Shown here one piece after another: positions 35,701 through 54,866 of a stretch of 64,000 nt of DNA; the first letter of the stretch is position 1, and every line of letters begins with the position of its first letter. This stretch comes from Amia ocellicauda (lineage: Eukaryota; Chordata; Actinopteri; Amiiformes; Amiidae): positions 36,796,921-36,860,920 of the forward strand of contig NC_089860.1 of the NCBI RefSeq assembly GCF_036373705.1. The letters run 5' to 3'. The translations under genes and the position numbers were made by a program. The notes under the pieces are model-generated. The model saw only the letters and a program-made list of their open reading frames with translations. It was not told where the DNA came from and did not search any database.

Positions 35701-38700
35701 ACTGGGCACACACACTCACAGGACAAATTAGTGTGGCCAATCAACCTAACCAGCACATCTTTGGATGGGGGGAGGAAACCCACACGGGCACGGGTAGAAC
35801 ATACAAACTCCACAAAGACAGACACCCTGAGCCAATACTCGAACCCAGGACCCCTGGAGCTGTGAGGCAGGAGCACTAACCACCGCACCACCATGTCACC
35901 CTACAACCATACATAGAAAACGAAATCCTTAGATTATTAAAAACACTCCTTCCCTTTCTTACGATAATGAGACTCAAGACAGACATACAAACTAAAGAGA
36001 TCCCGTTTCCCTTCAGCTCCCTCCCTTTTCTCTTCATTCAGAGTCCTTTAAGCTGTCCTTCCTTCGCCCCCTCCATGGCTTCCTTTAGAATCCAGTGTCC
36101 ACATAATAAGCAGTCCGTCTCATTCCGCCAGTGCAGCAAAGTCCAGGCACGGCACCCACAGAGCCACCAGTAAATACAGCGCTTATTTCTCACCCGCATC
36201 TTCTAACAGCCCGATAACTACGACATGCTCCAATACAACTCTCCACATTGCCAAGGCCGCGCCATTCGACTACAGCACGAAGGGGAGGCCCGAGCTGTAC
36301 CATGGCACTGTACTCTGCTTCCAGTCGCTCTCCTCGGAGCCCCCCGACGACTGTCCTGAATACATATAGCAATGTCCACTCAACTCTGGACAGTGCATCA
36401 AACTCCGTCTTGGGTCTCGGGTCCCCATGATACACGGAAGGGGGGCGGCAACCACCGATTTCAACCTTTCCATACGGCAGGCTGCCGCACACACCTGTCA
36501 CTTCCACATCTCCCGATCTCTGAACTCTCTCTCAGCCCCTCCTTTTGAATCCGGGGCTCTCACGCAGAGGGGACGCCTCCCAATTCAAAAACCAGTGTGT
36601 GTGCAGTTAGATGATTTCTTTAAATCAATAATTAGTTAAATACACACGTGTTAACGCAATCATGGAGGAAAACAATAAAATAACTAAGGCACTTTTGCGC
36701 AATCAAAATAATCAACACAACAACCAAAAAAAACAAAGCCCTGTTACCTCCTGTGACACTAGCTTGGCTGGAGAGGAAAGCAGAAGACTCAGTGCGTTCA
36801 GGACTGTGACACCCTTTTGTGTGCGTCTGTCTGGAGTATGTCAGCTGTAATTGTGTGTCTCTGTGTGTGTCTGTCCATCCACAGGAGGAGCTCTGCACAC
36901 TGCATGAGAGACTTAGTGAAGCCCTGGCGAAAGAGTATGTCATGGAGGGTCGGTGGGAAACCCTGCAATTTGACATGGACGACTTGCGGCTCACCCTGAA
37001 AGAAGAGGAAGAGGAGAAGTGTCAGGCCCTCAGGGATACTGCTTTGATGAGCATGGTAAGGAGGGCAGGGCTGTATCCTTGCCATCATCATTTCACTGTA
37101 TTTTAGGCCGTACAGAAGATGTTGGTATATGCCACAATGTGTTTGAAGACTAGTATAGTCCTATACTACAGTTTTATGGACATTGTCCAACCCTAATGGC
37201 GAGAGAATCTCTCCTCACAGGCCCTCACACTCTCTATCTAACTCTGATTAAGCTCTTCTCGGTTGGAGCAAAAATCAAGTTGAGAGCTTTAACCCTGATA
37301 TGTAATATAAAGGTCAAATCAGCTGTTTTGGAATCCAGCAGTGTGTGGAACGGGCCTGTTCCCTTGTGTTGCAGGAGCTGAAGAGACACAGGCAGGAGAA
37401 GATGGAGCTGGAGGCTCAAGTCTGCGCTCTTCAGGACAAAGAGACGCTCAGGAAGGTGAGTACCGAAGGTGTCTGGTGATTTTGGTGACACTGGACGGCC
37501 TGCCCGTCACTGACATCCCTTCTGTGTTTATAACTGGAGGGAGGTCTGTGTGTAATCCACACAGCCACCCATGTGTCCAGCGCAGCCCCGGATTCCCACA
37601 GTTAAAGTTATTGTGTAAGAGAATAATAAACCAGGAATAACATCACAAATGTTACAAGTTACCCCAAGGGCCTGGATGATTCTCCGTATAAATATAATAG
37701 CTTGGCTGGAGAGGAAAGCAGAAGACTCAGTGCATTCAGGACTGTGACACCCTTTTGTGTGCGTCTGTCTGGTGTATGTCAGCTTTAATTGTGTGTCTCC
37801 GTGTGTGTCTGTCCATCCACAGGAGGAGCTCTGCACACTGCAAAAGAGCTGTGATGAAGCCCTGGAGACAGTGCGCGCCATGGAGGGTCAGCGGGAGACC
37901 CTGCTACGTGAAATGGACGAATTGCGGCTCACCCTGCAAAACGCAGAAGAGGACAGGAGCATAGTAAGGAGGGCAGGGCTGTATCCTTGCCATCATCATT
38001 TCACTGTATTTTAGGCCGTACAGAAGATGTTGGTATATGCCACAATGTGTTTGAAGACTAGTATAGTCCTATACTATAGTTTTATGGACATTGTCCAACC
38101 CTAATGGTGAGAGAATCTCTCCTCACAGGCCTTCACACTCTCTATCTAACTCTGATTAAGCTCTTCTCGGTTGGAGCAAAAATCAAGTTGAGAGTTTTAA
38201 CCCTGATATGTAATATAAAGGTCAAATCAGCTGTTTTGGAATCCAGCAGTGTGTGGAACGGGTCTGTTCTCTTGTGTTGCAGGAGCTGCAGAGACACAGG
38301 CAGGAGAAGATGGAGCTGGAGGCTCAAGTCTGCGCTCTTCAGGACAAAGAGACGCTCAGGAAGGTGAGTATCGAAGGTGTCTGGTGATTTTGGTGACACT
38401 GGACAGCCTGCCCGTCACTGACATCCCTTCTGTGTTTATAACTGGAGGGAGGTCTGTGTGTAATCCACACAGCCACCCATGTGTCCAGCGCAGCCCCGGA
38501 TTCCCACAGTTAAAGTTATTGTGTAAGAAAATAATAAACCAGGAAAAACATCACAAATGTTATAAGTTACCCCAAGGGCCTGGATGATTCTCAGTATAAA
38601 TATAATAGCTTGGCTGGAGAGGAAAGCAGAAGACTCAGTGTGTTCATGGAGGGTCTGTTGGAGACCATGCAATATGAGATGGACGAATTGCGGGTCATGC

Positions 38701-38954
38701 TGCAGGAGCAGCAGGCTGATGCCTACTGGGAAGCTGCTGACATGAGCAGGGTTAGGAGAGAAACCCTGATTTTCCTGACAGTCCTACCCCACTGTAATGG
38801 ACCAGCCCGTTTCTGAGCCTTTTTTACTCGAATTGACTGAGCGTTCACACTTCAACAACTGTCCTATTTTTCTATTCTGTAGGAGCAGAGCAGCGATGAG
38901 GAGAGTGCGATGGGAGAGTGGTGGGAGAGAAGGAAGGCAAGCTTTTGCCAATAG
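23796..38954 (+). CDS. Membrane-anchored coiled-coil protein with amplified exon array (copy 2, complete)
   Basis: The family is not recognised. Exon 1 is 23796-23907 (ATG in a good Kozak context) and encodes a hydrophobic stretch at about residues 7-21 (LPYTVPGAVLAAVAW), probably a signal anchor. Exon 2 is 24575-24681. The array follows. A exons: 25040-25180, 27315-27455, 28223-28363, 30503-30643, 31411-31551, 33684-33824, 34592-34732, 36885-37055 (long form), 37823-37963. B exons: 25500-25580, 27775-27855, 28683-28763, 30963-31043, 31871-31951, 34144-34224, 35052-35132, 37375-37455, 38283-38363. The terminal exon is 38883-38954. All junctions are GT-AG, and exons after exon 2 are phase 0. 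The joined length is 2319 nt, or 772 residues. The A and B peptides are Glu/Arg/Leu-rich with 3-4 hydrophobic spacing, as in coiled coils. The stop (TAG, 38952-38954) is premature relative to copy 1. The exon model is inferred from splice sites and frame; no transcript was seen. Confidence 0.75.
25737..27188. mobile_element. LTR-like insertion, unit d (first in array 2)
   Basis: The ends match the other copies. It keeps the complete 3' tail of the nested SINE (26040-26324), flanked by the target duplications at 26027-26039 and 26325-26337. In this respect it resembles the unit at the window start rather than units b and c. Confidence 0.6.
26040..26324 (-). mobile_element. tRNA-derived SINE nested in insertion unit d
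   Basis: Same SINE as at 18-304, with the full 3' tail and the 13-bp target duplications at 26027-26039 and 26325-26337. Confidence 0.75.
28920..30376. mobile_element. LTR-like insertion, unit e
   Basis: This is another copy of the 1.45-kb insertion, between the B exon ending 28763 and the A exon at 30503. The nested SINE carries the same 3'-tail deletion as units b, c and f. Confidence 0.6.
32108..33557. mobile_element. LTR-like insertion, unit f
   Basis: This copy lies between the B exon ending 31951 and the A exon at 33684. It has the shortened SINE tail and is nearly identical to unit e throughout. Confidence 0.6.
35289..36758. mobile_element. LTR-like insertion, unit g (last in array 2)
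   Basis: This is the longest copy, 1470 bp. It holds the full-tailed SINE (35592-35901) with both target duplications, and lies between the B exon ending 35132 and the long A exon at 36885. Confidence 0.6.
35592..35901 (-). mobile_element. tRNA-derived SINE nested in insertion unit g
   Basis: Same SINE with its full tail, flanked by tacaatcatacat (35579-35591) and tacaaccatacat (35902-35914). It retains the gaggaaacccacacgggcac segment that the copies at 18-304 and 26040-26324 lack. Confidence 0.75.
38609..38750 (+). pseudogene. Relict A exon without splice acceptor (copy 2)
   Basis: This is the paralogue of the relict at 11.3 kb and has the same 5' deletion, so the deletion predates duplication of the gene. 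The frame is still open up to donor GTTAGG at 38751. The B exon at 38283-38363 joins in phase 0 to the terminal exon at 38883 if this segment is skipped. Confidence 0.6.
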
Positions 38955-39071
38955 AAACATGGCGAGGCCTTCCAAGTGCTCAATATGCAGGGGTCAAATG
39001 CCTGATCGCTTACATTAATTTTTTGGGGAGACATTAACACTTTACAATAGATCACCCAAATTAATTTTATA

Positions 39072-40309
39072 ATGAGGGACATGATGATGCTCTATTGTTG
39101 TGGATGGCGCAGGACGTTCCTTTTGCTGTTTGCACCAGGACTGTTAGGCGTCAGACGGGTCACGGTACAGACGATGCACTTCCAGTTCGGTCGGAATCAG
39201 TTTTTTTCCCTGATTGGCATTATAGGAAAGACATGGCTGGTGGCTTCTGTGATGTGCCAAACCTATAGCACTTACACAGACCCCAGGGAAGACAGACATA
39301 TTGAGCATGACGCGTCTGCCTGGTATCGTACAGCTACATACACTGATTCTCCGTATATACACCGATAAGCCATAACATTATGAGCACTGACAGGTGAATG
39401 AATAACACTGATAATCTCGTTATCATGGCACCTGTCAGTGGGTGGGATATATTGGGCAGCAAGTGAACATTTTGTCCTCATAGTTGATGTGTTAGAAGCA
39501 GGAAAAATGGGCAGTGTAAGGATCTGAGCGACTTTGACAAGGGCCAAATTGATGACTGGGTCAGAGCATCTCCAAAACTGCAGGTCTTGTGGGGTGTTCC
39601 CGGTCTGCAGTGGTCAGTACCTATCAAAAGTGCTCCAAGGAAGGAAAAGCGGGCCAGCCTTCGCTCCATTGATGCACGTTTGGAGCGAAGGCTGGCCCGT
39701 GTGGTCCGATCCAACGTGACCACACGGGCCAGCCATCGCTCCACACGTGCATCAATGAGCCTTGGCCGCCCATGACCCTGTCGCCGGTTCAACGCTTTTC
39801 CTTCCTTGGAGCACTTTTGATAGGTACTGACCACTGCAGACCGGGAACACCCCACAAGAGCTGCAGTTTTGGAGATGCTCTGACCCAGTCGTCTAGCCAT
39901 CACAATTTGGCTCTTGTCAAAGTCGCTCAGATCCTTACGCTGCCCATTTTTCCTGCTTCTAACACATCAACTATGAGGACAAAATGTTCACTTGCTGCCC
40001 AATATATCCCACCCACTGACAGGTGCCATGATAACGAGATTACCAGTGTTATTCACTTCACCTGTCAGTGCTCATAATGTTATGGCTTATCGGTGTATAT
40101 ACAGAGAATCAGTGTATATAGCTGTACGATACCAGGCAGACGCGTCATGCTCAATATGTCTGTCTTCCCTGGGGTCTGTGTAGGTGCTATAGGTTTGGCA
40201 CATCACAGAAGCCACCAGCCATGTCTTTCGTATAATGCCAATCAGGGAAAAAAACTGATTCCGAATGTCCTGCGCCATCCACAATAGAGCATCGTCATGT
40301 CTCTCATCT
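39072..40309. repeat. 1.25-kb palindrome, copy 2 (centre partly deleted)
   Basis: This is the paralogue of the palindrome at 11.7-12.9 kb, with the same Tc1-derived arms. The centre now reads cgatccaacgtgaccac near 39706-39722. About 15 bp of the perfect core is gone and the symmetry axis is broken. Confidence 0.85.
39356..40101. mobile_element. Fold-back Tc1-like element, copy 2
   Basis: Two inverted Tc1-like 5' ends facing each other, as in copy 1. The minus-strand arm keeps the helix-turn-helix region of the transposase N-terminus. No catalytic DDE segment is present. Confidence 0.8.
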
Positions 40310-40322
40310 GAAAATGAAAGGA

Positions 40323-40328
40323 AATAAA
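40323..40328 (+). terminator. Candidate poly(A) signal of coiled-coil gene copy 2
   Basis: AATAAA in the position corresponding to 12953 in copy 1. Confidence 0.4.
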
Positions 40329-42485
40329 GTGTACTCTAACTTGCAGCTCTTGGTTTCTTGTTCATTATTTCTCGCTCACATCAGCTGAGCCTCCCTGCCT
40401 CATAATTGTGTTCATGTATATTTACACATTCATATTGTAAAAGGTCACCAACACAATGTGGACCGAAGAACAAATCCCTGCTGGTTCGGACTCCAAAGCC
40501 ACTACACAGTCAGATCTAATCAAGCCATCTTTTACAGCTAACCTTACAGCCAGCATTGCAACAAGACATTGGTCATCTATTCCTTTGGCGAGGCCTGGAT
40601 TGGATTCACCCAGTGTTCGGTCAAGTTGCCTCCTTTTCCCGGACCTGATGCTAGACAACGTGCAAGAGCTCACTGCAAGGGGGGGAAAATTACAATAATA
40701 TCAATAGGAAGGGAAACCAGACACTCAAACATCTGCTCTTGGACTCATAATTCCAACTGACCTAAATCAGTAAAACACCTGCAAAAGTCTCATCCTACTC
40801 ACTGCCTGGGACTTGGACTAGAAAACACAGTGCAGGGCCGATCAGCTCGCTTTCACACGATGAAGCACAACACCTGTTGTTGTTGTTGTTGTTAGTTTCT
40901 CTAAATATAATCCCCAATATGTTGGGGAAATCGCTGCAGATTTCTTCTAGGCTGTACCCCACCCTGCCTCCCCTGAACCATCAGTTTCAGCACTTCCTGA
41001 AAAGTCATCATTGCAGACGGCCCAAACCCTCGCCTACAAAACACCAGACCATGCTGGTTCCCACGGCCCGGCACAGATGATCAAAGCAAAGCCATTGAAG
41101 ACCGTTTTCCATTTCGATATCTGGTTAATTTTTATCCCTCCCTATAGAAGCAAACTCGGGTCCTGTTCCTTGTTGACCGTAATGTTAGCACTGTGTAACT
41201 ATTTACAGTAACTATAGGATGGGGATTTTCCTCACAGGTTTTGGGAGAATAATATCAAGAAAACATCTTGTAGTATTGTTTTTCCAGGAGCAGTGAATTA
41301 GTTTGAGAGACAGTATCAGCTGCAACTTCATCCTACATTGAGCTGGAAACCTCTCACTAGACTGTAAGAAAACTAACAACTATTAGGAAAAGGAATTTCA
41401 AAGATAATTGCTTGGATATTCCTGAGAAAGAATGTGTTTTGTTGAATTATTGGTTTGCTGTGCAACACTATTGGAAGCGTTCCAACTGAAGGTGGAAAAA
41501 AGCATTGATCTGTTTTTCAATGTCAGGAAAGTACGATATCTTGGAAAAGATCATTCAGAGAAGAGATGGAAATAGGATACATGACAAGATGTAGGCATTT
41601 ATTTTTCACAAGACAAACAAGAGAAGAGATCCCTCCCTTGCCACCAGTGCGTGCCGAGGTCTGGGCGGGGGTCCTCAATGATGGCAGGAAAACCGAAGCA
41701 CAGGCCAAGAGTCTGAGGAAACCATAGCTGTCCACCTTCGACATCGAGTCCGCAAGCTGGCAAGACGCCGGTCACCATGCAGTAGAGTTTATAGGATATC
41801 GTGCATCTCCTTCGACCGACGGATGTTGAGCGGCTGACGTCCCCCACGACTCTGGTCAAAGCCATCCTTCTTCAGTGTGGGGCCGTTATGCGTTGAGCAA
41901 AATCAATGGCTTCATCTCGTCCAGAACATCCATACGTCCGCCGCAGCGGCATAGGCCACCAGACTGGGACCCGGCGGCCTGATCAGTGGACTCGGAACTG
42001 GCGCTGCTTAAATATCCCCATCTGTGAAGCAGTCCAGTATGCAGTGGAAGAAACAAACCATATAAAACATGACAACGTGTACAAATAAAACGACCGCTAC
42101 TTTCTACATGGTTGTGACAGCAAGAAATGAATTAAAAACGAGATCTGGAGTCCTGTGAAGCACAGCGGGGGGGGCAGGTCCTTGTGTTTCTCAACGTCTG
42201 TCCTGAGAGAGAGGGGGGGGGGGGGGTTAATTAATGATGAGGCTGCATTAATGAGACTGACCAAACACTTGTCTTGATATGGAAGAACAAATTAATACTT
42301 AAATATATACTAAGATATATTTCTAAGATTAATATTGGTTGTGTGTTACTATGTGTAGATGCCCATGATTGACATATTCTTGGAAATTAAAATAAATCAG
42401 TCAGTCTCGGATAATAAGCACTGATCGAGTCCGGCGGTGTGGGCCGACTGGTACCAACCCGCGCCCGGCACCTCAGTCCTGCGCG

Positions 42486-42547
42486 ATGGACGGGAACTTG
42501 AGCTCCGAGATCTCCGAGTCGGGGGAGCTGCTGCCACTGCGGTCGCT
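42486..42547 (+). other. Candidate orphan first coding exon (copy 2)
   Basis: Identical frame and donor to 15112-15173. It sits in the duplicated flank, so the duplication alone explains the conservation. Confidence 0.25.
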
Positions 42548-42809
42548 GTAAGTGTCCCTGCGGTAGACAAGTACAGCCCACTCAAGCTTCCGGAAGGAGG
42601 TGGAGACGACAGCGACAAAGACAGAGGAATAAAAGGAAGCGGTCTCGGTCTTCTGAACGCCCAGAGCAGCTGTGGAACAGATGTTCTACACCAGGGGTTC
42701 CCAGCCCTGGTCCCGGAGGAGCCCCTGCCCAACCGAGCTCTCAACTGCTTAATGTCCTAAATCAGAGACTTTTCATCATTTTAAACAGCAGGGGTTTTAA
42801 GCATATGAT

Positions 42810-43917
42810 ATGATATACTTAGATTTTCAAAAAGCTTTTGATAAGGTTCCACACCAAAGACTGATCCTCAAATTGGAAGCTGTAGGCATTCAGGGTAATG
42901 TAAGTAGATGGATTATGAACTGGTTGATGTATAGGAAACAGAGGGTGTCGATTAGAGGAGTCGCTTCTGACTGGAGTGAGGTTGTTAGTGGAGATACACA
43001 GGGATTAGTATTAGGGCCTGTGCTTTTTCTAGTCTATATTAATGATCTGGACTCTGGGATAGTTAGCAAACTTGTCAAATTTGCAGATGATACTAAAATA
43101 GGTGGCTCAGCAGATACAATCTCGGCAGCACAGGCTATTCAAAGGGACTTAGATAATATTCAGTTGTGGGCCGACACCTGGCAGATGAAATTCAATGTGG
43201 ACAAGTGCAAGGTATTACATGCAGGTAACAAAAATGTCCCTATAATTACACTATGAGAGGAATAGAACTAGTCTATGTGGACTCCTCACTTTCTCCATCC
43301 AAACAATGTGGGGAAGCAATAAAAAAGGCAAACACAATGCTAGGGTATATTGTCAAAAGTGTAGAATTGAGAACAAGGGCAGTGATGTTCAGACTGTACA
43401 ATGCACTAGTTAGAGCTCATCTGGATACTGTGGACAGTTCTGGGCTCCACACTTCAAGAAAGATATCGCTGCTCTAGAGGCAGTTCAGAGGAGAGCAACC
43501 AGACTTATTCCAGGTCTGAAGGGAATGTCCTACTGAGAGACTGAGGACCTGAACCTTTTCACCCTGGAACAGAGGAGACTACGTGGGGGCTTGATTCAAG
43601 TCTTCAAAATCATGAAGGGCATCGACCACATCAAACCAGAGGAGCTTTTCCAGATCAGCAGGGACACACGCACCCGGGGACACAAATGGAAATTGGGCTT
43701 CAAGGCATTCAAGACAGAAAACAGGAGACACTTCTTCACACAGAGAGGCGTCACAATCTGAACAAACTCCCCAGCGATGTGGCTGAAGAGACAATTTGGG
43801 AACATTCAAAAACAGACTGGATAGGATCCTTGATCACTTAGTTATTAATGGACACCAAACGAGCACGATGGGGTGAATGGGCTCCTTTCGGCTGGACACT
43901 GTCTTATGTTCTTAAGT
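42810..43917 (+). mobile_element. CR1-type LINE, reverse transcriptase to 3' end (copy 2)
   Basis: Same reverse transcriptase as at 15.4 kb (DFQKAFDKVPH, FADDT), but here it continues to the C-terminal region (HKWKLGFKAFKTENRRHFFT, frame-broken) and the typical 3' tail ending cttatgttcttaag at about 43917. The 5' end is truncated. It lies directly against the 3' end of CTPS1 on the opposite strand. Confidence 0.85.
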
Positions 43918-43948
43918 GAAGTATAAAGCCATGATTAAAAGAAAACTT

Positions 43949-43954
43949 TTTATT
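43949..43954 (-). terminator. Candidate CTPS1 poly(A) signal
   Basis: AATAAA on the minus strand, 80 bp beyond the last recognised CTPS1 exon and just short of the CR1 tail. Confidence 0.4.
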
Positions 43955-44034
43955 ACACAATTTAAAGAGTCAGATCTAAGCAGAGTGTTCCTTCAATTCT
44001 GATCCGAGTCTGTCGTAAACAGGGAGGCACTCAC

Positions 44035-51244
<7,210 letters not shown>

Positions 51245-52099
51245 CGTGCCTTCGTGAACCTGGGGGGGAGAAGCAGGACTGAGCTGCGAGGACGGCACCG
51301 AGCATTCGCATTCCTCCCTGGCGCTGGGACGGGCTGGAAGTATACATGCACAGGGTCCCGAGAGCGTTTTCTATTCCTTCATTGGCAGCCTAATCTTAAC
51401 TCACCCCGATGATTTACTGAACTGCTTTCTGTTAAAACATTTGAAATAAACGTACAGCTCAATAATGCTGCAGAAACAGATGCCTTTTACTGGTTATTAC
51501 CGAGGTTCAGGAGCAATTCCGACTCGTTTCTGCATCGTCCTCTTGTGATCCGTGTCTAAATATAGTGCAATGACTTGGGGTTCTTATATTACTTATTGGC
51601 GCAGACGACCATGCGTCCGGGGCTGCAGCTCTGCTTCAACAGCAACCAAAACAGACGACGATGACACAGTAAGGATAACTGATCAATTACTGTACAGAGA
51701 ACATTGAGCCTTTTCAAAGGGCAGTGTGAATATTGATGTTTTGCTGAAGTGTTCATTTCTTGGCTCTTACCCTGAGTGACTTACTGGTTACGTGACCAAT
51801 AAGACATTAAAATGATGTAGTCTGTTTCTTTAATTAGGCTGATTGTTATCTATGGGCTCCAATCGGAGTTAAAATGGTTCATGTTTGAATGTCAAAAGAA
51901 AAGGTTAAATTAATTGTGTTCTGGTTAGGAATACGTAAAACAAACATTTCCAAGTTTATATATGTGTGTGTGTGTGTGTGACTATATCAGAGAAGTTTCG
52001 TAATTTTTATCACAGTAAACTTTGGTTTTGATCTTGCGTATGACATAGAAAAGATCTAAGTTGTGCAACAGGACCAACCAGTTTGTTTAGACCTGCACG

Positions 52100-54070
52100 C
52101 CTCATTAAAACAAAGGTCGCGTCCATGTGGCGCAGACGTCCGCACCGCTGCGCTCCTCCGCCAATGGGATCGGCGGGATTGTGCAGATCTGCGCAGTACT
52201 GCGGACATCTGCTCTACAACAACGCGACTCGTTGTAATTGAACGGTTTCGACATCGCTCTGCGCCGCTGGGTTTCTGCGTCCCCGAAATAACACGTCACA
52301 CACCAAGGCTCACCCAATTGGCTAGTCCGCGCTTGTGGGCGGGCTCGACACCACGCCGCTGCAACCCCCGGGCAGAAGCGTAAGAGATGCGGCCGAGTGG
52401 CGGGAGGCGAGGGCTGCTCCCGGGCTGCACTGCGGCGGTACCCCGGCGCTTCAGCACGACTGTTACACTAAGCAACTCTGCACAGAGGAGAGAAACCAGC
52501 CGCGCGTTACTCCTGCTGCGAATCAAGCGGCCACAGGGCACCGTGCGGCTCAGATGAGGCCCGGCTCTCGGCCCCGTGTGCTCAGCGCAGCAGAACCGCC
52601 TCTGTCGCGGCGCACTGGCCTGTTCATCGCCACGTCCTCCTCCGTCGTGCGCTTCAGTGTCTTACTGCGCCGGCGAGCGACTCCACAACGAGCCGGGAAA
52701 CGCAGGCGGCGCGCAGACATGGCGGGGAAAGACAATGCGCCATCTGAGCGTCCCTATAGCCTCTCATATCGGTTACACAGACAGACATGAGCAGCCAAAC
52801 CCACACGAGCAGCTGCGCCTCGACCCCCTCCAACACCAGCAGCCCCCCAGTGAAGACCTGCGCATTATTCACTTCCACCGCCTCGCCTATTGTGCATGAA
52901 TTGTGCATTGAAGACAGAAAACAGGAGACGCTTCTTCACACAGAGAGGCGTCACAATCTGAACAAACTCCCCAGCGATGTGGCTGAAGAGACAATTTGGG
53001 AACATTCAAAAACAGACTGGATAGGATCCTTGATCACTTAGATATTAATGGACACAAACGAGCACGATGGGCGAATGGCTCCTCTCTGGACACGGTCTCC
53101 TCTCCCTCTCAACCCGCGTGTGAGCAGCGCGCTCGGTGCAGTGCTGTAGTAGTGTTGTAGTTCATTACTCACCGGCACCGCACACAACGAGTCTGGATCT
53201 TGGAGGACTTTTATTCTTCAATCTGAACTCACAACCGAGGCCGGTCTGGAGCGGGATGCCAGGTCGTGTTTACCCCACAAATAAGTCACCCGAGCCGGGA
53301 GCCGATGCACGTGTGCGCCGCCGCAGCGCAGACAGCCACGCTGCGAGTGACGTCAGGGGGGGGGGTCTGAGAGCTGCACTGTGGGAAAGCGAGGCTGCCC
53401 CCCCCCCGGACTGCGACACACCGGCGAGCTAATCAGACACCGAGTCCAGCACATTTCAAAAGGGCAAACGCAGGGAGCAGTGATAGCATCGGAGGTGGAT
53501 AACAGCCTCACACAGCAGCGCAGAGGCTCTGTTGAAAGCGGCCCGTGTGGGTCAGTTCGGTGCCGCTTTTACACGATTAAGATGAGACGCTGGTACAGGT
53601 TCCTGGGCTCTACATGCACAGCTTTATACAACAGCTTCACGCAGAGCTGGCTTTGCATCGCACCCCTGGCTGCAGTGGGCCACCCGTAAGATGGCATGCA
53701 TAATATTCAGAAGTGCTATAGATGGCAAATGTTTCACCAGCATTACTACGGATTAATTATTATTCAAAGGTAAAAGGAAAAAACGTTATTGACAGACACG
53801 CCAGGTGTCTTGCGACGCTGGAGGGTCACCACGTCACAATCACGCCGTGTTTTCTGTCGTGAACGTTAATACACCCCGGCCGAGTCCCCTTTTTCATCTG
53901 CTATTAATTGTCCGTGTCGAAATGTCTCTCGGTGTCTTTTCGTGCGTGCTTCGCCAGCACCCCGAGCGACCCGTGCCCCCGAGCTCACCCTGCCGCCGGG
54001 GCTGGGCGTGGGGAGGCGCAGATGGAGCCGGTGGGCGCTGCGGTCACGGCTGCGGGTGTTGCTGTTGCAC
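52100..54070. promoter_or_regulatory. GC- and CpG-rich region between CTPS1 and SMPDL3B
   Basis: Dense CpG occurs over about 2 kb, interrupted by a CR1 tail at 52.9-53.1 kb. It lies upstream of the CTPS1 start codon exon, which has a splice acceptor 15 nt before the ATG, so a 5' non-coding exon must lie here. A minus-strand donor GTGAGT at 53172-53167 is one candidate end of that exon. Confidence 0.5.
52909..53095 (+). mobile_element. 5'-truncated CR1 3' end
   Basis: Nearly identical to 43713-43905 of the CR1 copy: gaagacagaaaacaggagac through gatcacttag and the antisense-degenerate tail. It lies in the GC-rich region upstream of CTPS1. Confidence 0.8.
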
Positions 54071-54866
54071 CTGCACCCGCAATGATGAGTTGGATTGAAT
54101 CCTTGGAAACCCCCGATACATACATAATTACGCAATAGTTTTAAACCTACACATTTAAATCTAATTAATTCGTTATGATTCGTATATAAATGCATATACA
54201 TTGGAATAAGGTTCTACTGAATTCCTGTGTATTTGCATCCCATCCGGATTTACCTGTTGGTGTCACAAGAGGGCACCCGATCCCAGATGCCCCAGTGCGG
54301 CTCCAGTCACCTTCAGAGCAGAGATCCCGGTGAACTGAATCAGGATCCTGCTTGTTTGTTGTTGTTTTTTACATCCAAACCATTAACACAATTAATTCAC
54401 GTAAAATGGACATGTGCCCAGAGTATTTAGTGATTGAAGCTGTATAGAAACCAAATCTATACATTAAAAAACTAACCCTTAGAAGAATGATAAACATTTT
54501 AAACGTTTAGAATTGGCCTTTTATTTTGTGGAGTTTTGCTAAGCAGGAAGCTTGTTAAATATTGTGGAACAGTGCTTTTCATATGCATGCGATATAGAAA
54601 AGTTGAATAACTTAGTTTTCACTCTTCAAGGTCCTAGTCCACGAGATTTATTCAGATTTATTTGCGTGTGAAGAGGAACAAAGAAAAGTAAACTGGCATC
54701 TCTGTTGTCTTATCTGATCTGATCTGGAAGTCACATGGTGCATGTGCTTTTATTTGATAGCTGGAGTTCATATAGAGATCATTCCTGCTTTTACAGCCCG
54801 GGAGATAAACGGTGCAGCTCAGTTTGTAAGCAGTCAGTTGCGGCTCTATGCGCAGGTTGACACACA

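Larger units (their letters stand above)
24913..38882 (+). repeat. Exon-bearing higher-order tandem array, copy 2
   Basis: The organisation matches copy 1. The array opens with a single A2-B2 type pair (25040, 25500). Four higher-order units follow, with A1 exons at 27315, 30503, 33684 and 36885, a spacing of 3188, 3181 and 3201 bp. The final unit lacks the two extra pairs seen in copy 1. The array starts in the intron after exon 2, where the sequence becomes the repeat's intron (gcttgactggagagagaagc at about 24917). Confidence 0.9.
39006..43451. repeat. Duplicated 3' flank of the coiled-coil gene, copy 2
   Basis: This is the partner of 11619-16070. Differences are scattered single bases, a shorter palindrome centre near 39715, a longer poly-G run near 42212-42225, and an extra ttcatcatt near 42773. 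After 43451 the CR1 continues, while the other copy passes into unrelated sequence. Confidence 0.9.
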
